Translations under genes and position numbers: made by a program | Notes under the pieces: generated by a model | What the model saw: only the letters and a program-made list of their open reading frames with translations | Told to the model about the DNA's origin: nothing | Database searches by the model: none | Part shown: piece by piece, positions 1-11,800 of the stretch | Layout of the letters: each line of letters starts with the position of its first letter | Position numbering within the stretch: the stretch's first letter is position 1 | Source: Pyrrhosoma nymphula | Lineage: Eukaryota > Arthropoda > Insecta > Odonata > Coenagrionidae | NCBI GenBank assembly: GCA_963573305.1 | Contig: OY754334.1 | Location: forward strand, 32,853,614 to 32,917,613 | Direction: 5' to 3' | Length of the DNA: 64,000 nt

Positions 1-2581
1 CGCTAAAGGCCTTATTCGAGTACTAGGAGCCCAACTGGTTTCGATTCTCGCGATTTTTGGCACAAAGAATAAAATATAAGCTCTTAATAGTCATAAATGC
101 AAATGATAGGGCGGTTTGAATACACATATTAATTTAGTACAAAATAGCACGACGCAGTTTAAAACTGACAGTCCAATAAATGTCGATCAATAGGCTCGAT
201 ATCAAATGTAACGACGTGGTAAGGAGATAACCTCATATTTATTTTAACATTTGGTCACATAAAACATCTAGTCCCGTCTCTTATCGGTTTAATTTTGCCT
301 ATTTTTTAAATTAATCTTATGTTTTGAACCAAATAACTACTTTATTAATTCTTAGAGAGGACCATGCTTAATTTTACTGAACAGCCATGACGGAGGACTG
401 CCTAAAATTCACTGACTCCAAAAAGACTAAATAAACTGCTTACATGGCCTTATATTTGATGCGCAAAACCAGGGCACGACGGAGAAACAAAAACTGCTAG
501 CTGTAAATTTCGCAACTTCTGCGGCGTGAAAAAAGCGATGTTTGACTAGGCGTCCTAGGTTAGTTGTATATTTTTATGCAGCTCATAACTTCTTTTTTGA
601 AAGACAAAAAGAATAATGTTCGTCCTTTCAATCAAACAAGTAATAAAAACGGTAGTCATAACGGTCAACGACGCGCGCGTCGGCTTTGAAAATGACGTAC
701 ATATTGACAGGTTATGCGCGTGCACCGTGCGCAGAATTTTAAATGAAACTTTCCGTGATTAATAATAGCCATAAAATCTCCGATTAAGTACATATTTATA
801 GCGTAATGAATTTTCACGCAAATAATCAGCACTTCTGTGGTAAAATGATGTCGAGATGCTAAAATTCCGAGGCGAAGTTTTCCCACGACGCGACGTAGCA
901 CATTCGATCGAATCTCGAATCCATGGATTCGATAAAGCCCTGACTACATCGCTAATTAATAGCTCAAGGAGACGCTCAATTACCCTCCCACTACCCACGC
1001 TTGACTGCAAGCCGCGCGTAGCACTACCGCCCGCCTAGTGTCTGCCTACCCACCACGGAAGCGCATATTTTTATCAGGGCTCCAGGGCATAATCATAGGA
1101 ATTTAGTACAGGGTGGCCACCCTCCTTGTAAAACTGGAAAACTCCTTGAAATTGCAACCTCCCTGAAAAAACCTAGAATTCTCCTTGATTTTAGAATTTC
1201 TCTTTTATTCACCCAAACTATCTTAGGCTTCTAAATATGGCTGGTTGATTTTACAAACTAACTTAGATAGTCCCTTACATAGCCATGGGGACATAATGGT
1301 GTTTAACACATTCCTGCCACCTAAGTCTAGGTGGGGTATGCAAAGACTGCCTAGGCTATTTCCACAATGTTTTAGTGTTAAAATTTAAAAAAAAAACTTG
1401 TATTTTTTATACTACTAATATTAATTTTTCAAATATTAAGTATACATTTGGGAACTGCATGGTGAAAAATTAAGCCTTGAATGGTTGTTTAGGGTTTCCA
1501 AAAAATTAAGATTTACACGTGTAAAAATGCCAGCCAATTTCTTGGCCTGTGGTAGTTCTTGAATGTTTACCGAGGGCCCCACGCATTAAGAGGGTTAACT
1601 TGTTTAATATCATCATTACATTCAAATCACTGCTTTGGCATCATTTGATGACTCTTGCTTTAAACCCATATATTCTCAATTTTAAAAAATGAGAATAGGT
1701 GTAACTTAGGTGTGTAAACCAACCACAAAATGTATTAAAACCTCCTTGAAAGGCATAATTTTCCCCCACAAAAACAATGAATATTTCTTGATTGGTAGTT
1801 AGAAGTCCAGTGTTCACTGTATTATTCATTATATTAAAACTGCATTAAGCTCAATGCAATACAGAAAACAAATAGGTATTTATTTGAGAAATTCATCAGA
1901 AAAACAACCAGAAAACCCCAGACAACACAATTTACAGAAATGAGTACTGACACAGACTTCTAATTCAATTCATGTGACTAACTTTCTTGGATTGAAAATG
2001 CACTGCATGAAAGTTACATCCCCTGTCCCTGACTCTAACAGTGGTCCCATTCAGATTTATCACTATGTACTTCTATTTTTTGGCATTGAATTCAAATGTT
2101 CAAATTCAATCCTTCCACAGTATGGAATGCCCAAATATTTCTTCATATCCTTTAGCTGTGGCAACCTCATTTTTTGCTAATACTAGGTACTGGAGAAAAA
2201 AATCTGCACTGAACAAAATTACTAAGAATTGAGTAATAATTGAGGCTGAAGGAAAGTGAATTTGTAGAAGGGATGTCTGAGAGATTAAAGCATTCAATCA
2301 GTTTCATCACCACTACACATTCAAAATTTGCACAGCTAATCCTAACAAGAAAATTTGGTAGCCATGATAGATAATATAGTATCGATAAAATGTAATAATT
2401 TTCCAACATGGTAGAGATCTCTACAAGCTTCAAAGGAGCTAAGCCAAAATGGCATAATTTGTGTTAGAATCAATTCGATTCACTATTAGTTTATTTCAAC
2501 TGATCTTAATTTCAGTCCCTTAAGTTTGATCCCATCTATTGATTTCCTGAAAATGAAATGACCTCTTTTGTATGTTTTTAG
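1..2581. other. Upstream/intronic sequence left of the first visible exon
   Basis: No convincing coding exon is visible here. The first visible TSP1 exon begins in phase 1, so at least one earlier exon must exist, probably left of the window. A CpG-rich patch lies at about 660-1060 and includes a perfect GAATCCATGGATTC palindrome near 915-935; it could be an old element or a regulatory region. At 1108 a transposon-like terminus (CAGGGTGGCCACC) begins, with no matching right end found. The rest is AT-rich and carries no signal I recognise. Confidence 0.5.
1108..1200 (+). repeat. Solo left end of a CAGGGTGGC-type DNA element
   Basis: The sequence starts CAGGGTGGCCACC and continues with CTGGAAAACTCCTTGAA-like text. 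This resembles the left end of the complete element at 40604-41896, which begins CAGGGTGGC and continues with CCTGGAATT. No GCCACCCTG partner was found downstream, so the copy is truncated or too diverged. Confidence 0.4.
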
Positions 2582-2829
2582 CACCTCCCAGAGAAGGGGA
2601 TATGTGGAATGGGTTGAAACCTGATAGCCACCTACAGCCTACGGGTGCACCTGAAATGGGAAACCCAAGGCTACTTCCTTCACCTACAGTAGCAGCACCT
2701 CCACCCTTCTTTCCACTTACAACCAATGACAGCCCAATTGTTGACTGTGTTGTGTCCCCATGGAGTAAATGGACTGATTGTAATGCTACGTGTGGTTCTG
2801 CATGGAAAAAGAAGTGGAGAGATATCCGT
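2582..2829 (+). CDS. TSP1 gene exon a: Pro-rich linker and first half of TSP1 repeat 1
   Basis: The exon follows a TTTTTAG acceptor and ends before GTAAGT. It enters in phase 1 and leaves in phase 0. It encodes a Pro-rich stretch followed by WSKWTDCNATCG, the start of a TSP1 repeat. Confidence 0.85.
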
Positions 2830-5800
2830 GTAAGTGTTCCATTAATTTTTGCATTTTTGACACATCCCCAGCCTTGGATTAATTAGCAGACTGGCTATTT
2901 TAGCACCTACTTTTGTGCCAATCAAATACAAGCTGTTCTAAAATTTCCTTGTACATTGAGGATTTAGCCATCCTACACTAACAATGTTGCAAGTGAAATG
3001 TCTGCTACCCTGAAAATGCCCCTTATATAGTAAATATGGTCAGTAAGGTTATCCACTGCCAAAATAAATAAGGAAATCTTGCCTGTGTTGCTGAATATTT
3101 AAACAGGAGTGACTTCTAAAACTGCTGAGAAATCCAGTGACATTAACACAGTTGTGGCCCAAAGTTGAAGCTCATTATAAGTAATCAAAGGCAGGGAGCT
3201 TATAAATAGGTATAAATGTGCAATCAATTTGATTATAATGCATTAAAGATAAACTTGTATTGGAAACAGGGGTTTGAAGGAACCTTCTCCACATATATTT
3301 TGCTCCATGTTTGGTTTCAACTGATTTACATAACTGTCCCATAATGTTAATTTTAGTTAATGATCTTAGAGAAAGATAAGCCTTGGATAAAGTATATTAC
3401 ATTCGTTGATGACCCCACTTCATAAATTTTGTTGAAAATTTCCTCAGGATAATCCATCTTCACTCACTTAATATTCTTGTTTTATGAATGACTGTGTAAT
3501 GTATCCATTCTTTACAATAGGTGTATGGATTTACTTCCAGGGGAGCATTTAATTCACTTTACGTTTCAATAGGTACCATATTTTCCAGCTAATAAGATGC
3601 ATCAGGGCATAACACATTCCCTAGTTTTGGCCTTACATTTGAGGAAAAATAAAGAAAAAATCTTCTATTATCCTTTAATATTGCTTACAATGAAACTGGG
3701 AAATGATCTTTTACCACTTTTACATTATAATGTATATGAATGTTGCAACATTGTGTGATCCAGGATGTCATAATGCTTTTTTTTAACTCCTTTCTAATAG
3801 CAGCATTCATATCACAGAAATTTCCACATACATATTTTTCATGAGTAAAAGTTAACTGATACAAGTTTACATGAGATACAGAAGACCCTCTCGCTAATCT
3901 GCACTAATTGAAGCAAGGGGTTGTCTGGTTACTGCAAAGTCCAGAATATCTGAGGATTTCTCAAAAGGAACATTCATGCAACTTTTTTAGCGAACTCTCT
4001 GTCACTGACAAATTTTTAACACTTTTCTTGAGGTGGGAGGTCCTCGGTGAGTAAAAATTACGGCTTGAATATGAAAATCATACTTGAAAAAATTATACAT
4101 GATGCATACTTGTATATTCCAGAAGAGAAAGCAAACAATAAATAACTATTCATGTTTCTAGTGACACAAAAATGGTAACATGTTGACAGTTATTGTATAT
4201 ACAGAATGATTCTTTCTACTTTCTGTAATTAATACAATCAAAACTAAATTTATCTGGAAAACTTTTATTATTGCAATTTTATTTCTTACTAGAGTGAAAA
4301 CTGCCTAAAGCGGAATCGCACGGTGCCGTAAAAATTTTCCGTTGTGGACAAGTTTCCGTCATACACAGGTTTGAAGCACTGCATAGGGATAACATATTCT
4401 TTAAGAGAAATCAACTGTTTCAGCATTTTATTTACATATTAAAATGCACACATAGACAACATTGCCGTTAGATCGTACACACAAAGTAATAACTTATAAT
4501 GGACTGTTTAATTTTCTCACTGCACATGTCTTTTCTCTGCGTAATTTTTACAGTCATTTACCAAACTTAGAAGACCAACATCATTGTTAATGAGAAAACA
4601 TTTTTTTAATTTCTTCCATTCTCTGAACAACCTCTTTATAATTGTTTAGTCTTGTAGTCACATCCTTTTCTTCTGTTTTGTTTTCTTCAATATCGTCCTC
4701 CCCATCATCCTCAATGCACCCCTTTTCGCATACTAGGAAATCAGTATTAAAATCACCAGAAGCGATCGCTAAGTTTTTGTCTATCTTTGCAAAGACTGTC
4801 ACACTCTTTACATCACACTCCATACTAGAAGCGAGGTCATAAATGTCTGCATTTGAATCACTGTTATGTTCGTTGATTATGTCTCCATCACAGAAAACAA
4901 GCCAGCTCTGCAGAAACATTTTGTGATACTTTCACTTTTGACACTATTTATTGCTCTGGTCAACCAATTTATGGCATCCAGAACTGTTATTGATTTAGCC
5001 ACTTCACTAATTTTGTCAGTTGACTCCACAGCAGTTTAAAGAGATTGCATCAAAAACTTTCTGTAATGAACTTTCATGTTACAAATAACCCCCTGATCCA
5101 CAGGTTGAGAGATGCTTGTGGTATTCGCTGGGAACCACGCAAGTTTCACATTTGATAGATTTAGATGAGGATGACACATAGCATTGTCCAAGAAAAGAAT
5201 TACCTCTCGTTTGGCTGATTTCATTTTCTGGTTGAAAGAAAACAGCCAGTCCTCCATTATCTTAGGCGTATTCCAAGCTTTGGAGATGTGTCGCCAGATC
5301 ACAGGAAGCTCTCCAATGTATAAAATTTTAAAACATCTGGGTCATGCGGTTTTACCAACTAGGAGTGGCTTTTCCATATCTCCCTCCATGTTTCCGAAAA
5401 TAAAAATGGTAACTCACTCATTGGAGTATTTACCACCACCACTTATTTCACCTTAAAGACACAAAGTTTGAATTGGCATCACACGGAAAAACAGTCCCGT
5501 TTCATCACCGTTAAAAATATACCGCGGATGGTAGTTTTTAATCGAATATTTAATTTTCAATTTCCAACTGGAAACTACTGCCATTTACCTCTCTGCACAT
5601 AGTGTTCCACACAATATTATGACGAGTTCCATAATTTTCTAGACAGCCATCAGATGCTTTAAACTTTGTATTCCCTAATTGCACAGCAAACACTTTCGCT
5701 TATGCTTGGACCATTGGTCCCAATAGTGGTATGTTTCTTTATCTCGTCTGGACTAACCACCAGAGTAGTAGCTAGGGTCACCAGCACCCTGGCAAGATTT

Positions 5801-8800
5801 GAATTTTGCGCCCCCCAATATATAATTTTGCGCCCCCCACTATACTGACTATAACACTAGGTATCTAAAAATCAGAACGAATAAACTGTGGGGACTCCCC
5901 ACACAGTGTTTTGCTACTCTCGCTGGTCATTCTCACAAAGTATGGCCTGCCGACACCGCCGGTTTGGTGCTAGCACGCCACGCCGCCCGGCCGCTTTGGT
6001 TGGCTTGTGCGTGCCGGAGAGTGGAAAAACACTATGTATCTAATAATCAGAATGAACATACTGTGTGGATTCCCCACAGAGTGTTTTGCTACGCTCGTTG
6101 GTTGTTCTCACAAAGTATGGCCAGCTGACACAGCTGGTTTGGCACCGGCACGCTGCACCGCCCGGCCGCTTTGGTTGGCGTGTGCCGGAGAGAGGAAAAA
6201 CAGCCAATGTTAATGTACAGGCACTTCCAATGAAAAGTTACCACTGCAGAGCCGAAATTTTTAAAGTCCGGAGTTTTTGGAAATTTGTCAACGCTGCGTC
6301 ACGGCTTCCCTCTAGCGGAGCCTCAGGAAGCTCTAACCATAAACAAACCCCCTTCCCACCTCTGCCCCCCTTTCCTTTCTTAGCGGAAGGGCCCAAGGGA
6401 TTACTGACGGTCGGTCTTTTTCTCATGCCCTAAAGATGGTCGTTTCTCCGAGTCGCGCAGCCAGACGTCGGCGTTCCCGAACATACCTCTACGCTCGCCA
6501 CCACCACCACGCATTGGCATAACATAAAAAATCGACGTTCACTTAGAAGAGTAAATTACAAATCATCATTGTTCATTATCGCCCTCTAATTTGTACATAT
6601 GAGTGTGACAAAATATTAGTTTGTGTGTAGTTTTTTTTCTTTTATTTAGGGTTCGGTACAAATTTTGTGTGTTAAGTTAGGGGCACCGTTCCTAAATTGT
6701 GGGGGTGCCTATCGTAATTAGGTGCATTTTTTAAATGCGAGTTAGCATCATGTTTTAATTTTGTGTGCCTGTGTCCCAGTGGCCTGCAGGCTGTGGGCCT
6801 CCAAAGTGCGCCCCTCTGAGGCTTGCGCCTCTGGCAGCCGCCCCCCTGGCCAGCCCCTAGCTACCACTAACCACTCCCAAATTAATTTGTTTAATTCTTT
6901 GTTCCCAGTTTTTCTTATTTTTCTTTTAGAGTTCAAATTTGAACCTGATAGAGGAAAAAGATTTAAGTGCCTTGAAATGTATTCTTACTAACTCCCATAT
7001 AATGTATACTTTAACCAATATCTGAAATAGCCGGTTAGAATTGTCCGATATTTATGGAAGATCTTTCTCCTTGATGATTACATGTAAACGTATGAATCAA
7101 AATAAAGCAAAAGACAGTCAATATCTCATAAATAGATTATTTTTTCAGAAAATATGTTTAATTACCAATGATTCACAATTTTGCATTCATATTTCATTAA
7201 AATGTTCACTATAAAAAACATGAATGGCACTTAGAAGCATTAGAAAAAACATTTAGAAATAGGTCACAATTAATTAATATCAATTGATTTAACATTTTCC
7301 TATTTCGTGATTGAAGAGAAAAGTGACAGTGTAAAATGAAGTAATTTTTCAGTACACTTGGGGATGACCTCTTTTCCAATATCAACGATTAAGTTCATCA
7401 TAAGAATCATTACGATATGAATGAAATCATAAATGTATTCACGCTAACACCAATCTTTAGCTATTCAGCGCGTAGCACTTCTTTATTCTTCAACCCTGCG
7501 TTTTTCCAATTTGAATTTTTTTTGCACCTCTTTTGCATTGCACTGATTTCTTAAGACAATCGAAATTTCGATGAGTTCTATGATGGCAATTTTGTCCTGC
7601 AAACTCAATGCATTTCTTTTAGACATTTTACTCTCGTTATGGATCCACTTACAACACTAGAGGTATTCACTGCGGACACCAGGAAATGAAGTTATTCACG
7701 ACGAGTGCAAATTTATGTGACTCAATAAAAGGGGAAAATGTGGGAGAGGGTCCGGGGAAAGGCTTTTGTAGGCACATTGATTGGCTTGGTCTACTGGGTG
7801 GGTGTGAATGACAGTTGGCCTAAGAAGAACGGGCATAATGGCAGAGAAAAGGGGTAAGGGAAGGATGGGGGAAGGGAGGAAATGTGGGGGAAGAAAAAAG
7901 GGCCAGGAAAATCAGGTGCGTAGTGAGCAAGATCAGTCATAACAACCAAGACAATAACAGCACGAAAAGACCCCCCAGTTCAAGGATCAGCTATTTTCAG
8001 GCACTTGCACCAACCTGGGTGTCCCTCGGCACCTAGCAATTGAGCGAAAAATAGCAGAAGTGCAAGAAGGAGAAGGACAGGAGGATGGAAACATTTTCGT
8101 CAACCATCGAGCCCCCCTACCATGTTCCTCTACCAACCGGTAGTGGCATTCCCTTCTATTCAACTCTCTCCCAAACATTCCCTTCCTTGAGGTTATTCTT
8201 GAAAATTCAATCCCGGGAAGACTTAGCGTGGCAATCCATGTGTTCAAGTGAAAATTGCAATTCCATAATACACAGGTGAAAAGTTCAGGTCTTAGAACAA
8301 AAATCGTTCCGTTGCCATGTTGAGCAGGTTCCGTTAAATGCAGGTTCAATTATATGGGAATTCTTATATCGCAGGTTGAGACCAAGAAAATTTTCTGTAA
8401 TGGACTAGTTTCCACTGTATACAGGGTCCGTTATAGCCAGTTTTCACTGTATGTGCCAGTCAGTTGATTAATGTGTGTAAGCACCATATCAATGCAGTAA
8501 CCATATCACTATACGTCCAAATGCCAACAGCCAGACCCAGACACTGTCCACAATCAAACTTCCATCCATTCCATCTATGGCATCATCAACATTGCAACTT
8601 TTCCCATTGGACTCTTTCAATAGTCTCATGACAAGAATAAATTCTCTTATATAAGCCTATAAATTAAGTTTTTTACTGCATAAATTTAAAAGATAAGACC
8701 ATATGGAAATGCCCATCGTTTTTTTACATGAAGAACACAAATAATACTAAAAAAAATATAAATTGCAATAATGTAAAGTCAATAAATTGTTCCATGCAAA

Positions 8801-11800
8801 TAAATACAATTTTATTCAACTCTTAGAGGTTTCGCAACAGCTTGAATCCGAGTGCGTTCAGATAAAATCAAAGGAATATATTTTTTTTGCAGAACTTGTT
8901 TAACTTTGAGCTGTTTCTATTTTTTAGCAAGTGATAGCTACAGAAAATCATATGCAATGTCACATGCAGCAATCAAGCAATATCAACCATGCAAAGTTTC
9001 AACATCCACAATGAGAAAAGCACTTCCGCTTTTTTGATAGTGTTTATTGATTTTTGTCCGTTGTGTGCAGGGGCAAAGTTAAGGTGAAAAAATTAAAAGA
9101 AATTTGATATTTAACAAAATACAAATACACATTTACTCTTGTCCTACCTGAATTTTTCCCCGACACACACACACCAGACTGAAATCAATATCAGAGAACA
9201 CAAGCCAAAGTGAATCCCACTCGGCCCAGCACCTGGAGGCAGTGAATCGATACAGGTCACTCTAAGCAGAATTCGTCTCATGACTCAGGTCAAGTATTGG
9301 CACTGAATAATGTCACCTAATTATCAATATGCTGCATGGGTAAAATTTTAACACTGTTGAATAATTGCATCATTCCCTAATGGGATGAAGAACTGTAAAA
9401 ATTCGTCTTACCTAGTAACAACTGGAAACTGCTTTCCTTGACAGAAAGTTTAGAATTTTCATCCATGATCTAGGTTTTTACTTAAGAATGCAAGTTTCGA
9501 CCAGCTACTGTGGCAATTTTATCCTCTATGGTGCGCTGTATTGAAATTATAACTCCCAGCGATATTCCGTGCAAATCTTTCTCTTGTACATATACAACAC
9601 TAGCATCTCTCGCTGGTGTTTTCTGACTTCTACCACCACAAAAAACATGCACACAAAAATAAATTTATTGGGATTCAATTTCAGTGACAACTCAACAATA
9701 TCAACCAAAAATATTAGTTCAGGAAATTAATTTGGATGATGTGGTATTGATGCCATTACATGACCCCCTTAATACATACATCACCTGTCCAGATCATACA
9801 AGGGTTCGGATTAGGATGGGTCTACTGTATATGTTTTGATTCCATAGATTTTACTCACTGATAATAATTAATATGACATTTCAACAGATAAATCTATAGT
9901 GCAATTGATGCAGATTTCAACAGTAGGTTTTAGGAAATCAGTTAACCAGCACAATGTCACTGGAAATTCATTGCTGGTTGTTTTTAGGCCACATCTGACC
10001 TTGAAATTGGCCATATAAGTTACAGGGCCATTTTCCATGGATTTCTTTTGGGGAAAATACTGCATCTTTTAAGCCGGAAAATATGGTACATGTCATACTA
10101 TCATGCAAATGCCATTGAAGTGAATTTTCATGTGTGATTCTTTAATGAGATGAGGAAACAGAAAAGAACTTCTAATTGTGTCAATCAAATTTAGGTGCAC
10201 CCCAAAAATGGTGGACGACCATGTCCGAAACGCCTATTCAAGAAGAGGGCCTGTAGACTTCCTCCTTGTGGTGAGTGACATGCAGATGGGCTGACATCAC
10301 CATCTATTGAAAAATAATGGCCAGCTCTTCTAATGACCAAACCCAATCCTAAAAAAATTCCAAAGTAATCTCCTTTTTTCTTGAATATAAAAATTGGAGA
10401 AATGGTAGTTACCAATTTTCAGTCATCTCTCTTTGATAAACAGCTTCAGTCATAAGCTAACGTTTGTTTTTAAATGTTGATGTGTTTTTTCATTTCAATG
10501 AATCATTATTTATTTACTGAGAAGTTATTTCAACTGAAAGCATTACTTATTGATATTTTTGAATTTCAATACCTACTTGAATTTACTTCCATTTGGGGCC
10601 ATGAGATATTACATATTCATCACAAATTATAATCAATAAATACGATGATGAACAACACTTCATTAAGATGAACTGCAGTATAGCAGGTCATTCAGGGATT
10701 TCAACCATCAATATATGCTGTACGTTCAGTGTATTAATAACTTAACAGAATTTTAATTAATCCTGATGGTTTTATATGTGATTGAATTAATATTAGTTGA
10801 TGAATGAATTGTTGATGGAAACCAGATTTCTAAATCAAATCTCAATTTTTAGGAACTAGAGAATGGTAGTTGTTGATGAATTTTGAAAATATTATAACAT
10901 GGATAAAATTAAGGGTAACAATTAAATAATCACTGTATGATTGTGACTCATGATTCATTATATGTAGTGTTTTAATAACAGTGGCATTTATACTCACTGA
11001 AAGTGGTGGTGGAATGGCTTGAAGACTGTGAAGTGTGTGAATGACAAAATGAAAAATTGTAACCATTACACCATTTTCTGTACCTAACTAACAAACTGTA
11101 TTGGGTTGTAACCAGTGCATAATTAACATAAAATAATTGTATTATGATATAATATTGTTATGTATTAATATATGTACCTGAGTGTTGAATTTGTAATAAA
11201 TTTTGCCAATATGGTGTTTATTAACACTTGAATTTGCGGTGTACACTTACAGCATGAGGCGAGTTCAAATGGGTACTGATGACTCCTCAAAAAAGAATCT
11301 GTCAAGTATGTATTTATTAGCTTTAGCTTATCAAAATATCAGAATTTTTCTAATAATTGACTAGCTAGACACATTTTAATCAACCAATAAATTAGTTTCA
11401 ATGGCTGTATATCATTTATGAAGAGAAGCGAGATTTCATGTGAGCTTTAACATTCACAAATATTTTCCAGTCATAGAGTCATTTCTCATGCAACTTTGGG
11501 CATAGAGTGTAACACAATGTTTTTCTCAATAATCCCAATACTAAAAAGAAGATTGCATGGGTTTTCAAGCTCGGGAATTGGTTAATAAAATTACTTCGGA
11601 AGACATTTTGTGAAAAAATCAGTTTAAGTGACCATTAGACCATGACGAAACTCCTGTTCTCACCCCTAACGGACACAGGATATATTTGCACAGAAGAAAA
11701 CTGATTTTCTGTATCTGTAGGCTGAGTGGTGTAACTATGGCTATCACATCTACTTTATTGGGAGACCTGTGGTCCAAGTCTTTAAATCTTGTCATCCGTC

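Larger units (their letters stand above)
4587..7634 (-). pseudogene. Tigger-type (CENP-B-like) transposase pseudogene
   Basis: Read on the minus strand, the gene starts at 7634 with MSKRNALSLQDKIAIIEL, the typical psq-like N-terminus of Tigger transposases. It continues near 6936 with SKRKIRKTGNKELNKLIWEW, the second HTH, then resumes below 5753 after a hAT insertion. The DDE_1 catalytic domain is recognisable: NGDETGLFF (about 5480-5515), LFLDNAMCHPH (about 5165-5200) and PVDQG (about 5095-5110), so all three acidic positions are present. The C-terminal tail ends near 4587. Several frame breaks, the hAT insertion and an unexplained 0.5-kb stretch at about 6940-7465 make it non-functional. 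Confidence 0.8.
4292..8449 (-). mobile_element. pogo/Tigger DNA transposon, inactivated and interrupted
   Basis: The ends are inverted repeats: left AGTGAAAACTGCCTAAAGC (from 4293) and right, reverse-complemented, AGTGAAAACTGGCTATAACG, with TA on both flanks (4290-4291 and 8450-8451). Between them, on the minus strand, lies a broken Tigger transposase gene. Its order from high to low coordinates is helix-turn-helix start (about 7634-7470), second HTH (about 6936-6875), then the DDE domain (about 5750-4587). A hAT-like element sits inside the coding region. Confidence 0.8.
3879..9827. mobile_element. Outer pogo/Tigger-like terminal inverted repeat pair enclosing later insertions
   Basis: The left end reads TA then CAGAAGACCCTCTCGCTAAT, and the reverse complement of the right end reads CAGTAGACCCATCCTAATCC, again flanked by TA. 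This is the usual arrangement for pogo/Tigger elements (TA target duplication, CAG start). Excluding the inner Tigger, about 1.8 kb remains, with no transposase recognised, so it would be a non-autonomous copy. The pairing is imperfect; two unrelated half-elements are the alternative. Confidence 0.4.
2830..10194. other. Intron of TSP1 gene, occupied by nested pogo/Tigger and hAT elements
   Basis: This 7.4-kb intron contains outer Tigger-like ends at 3879 and 9827, an inner Tigger element at 4292-8449 and a hAT-like element at 5761-6866. The flanks 2830-3878 and 9830-10194 are AT-rich and show nothing I recognise. The stretch 8450-9827 lies inside the outer repeat and has no coding signal. Confidence 0.6.

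Noticed and set aside
1303..1600. A TTAA-flanked MITE from 1303 to about 1600
   Set aside because: Left CACATTCCTGCC and right-end text near 1590 match only weakly.
6748..6936. Independent small protein gene on the minus strand
   Set aside because: Its N-terminal part is the Tigger second HTH; the rest reads into the hAT insertion.
8085..8279. Small open frames at 7987-8349 on both strands
   Set aside because: No recognisable domain, and they lie in the 5' flank of a Tigger element.
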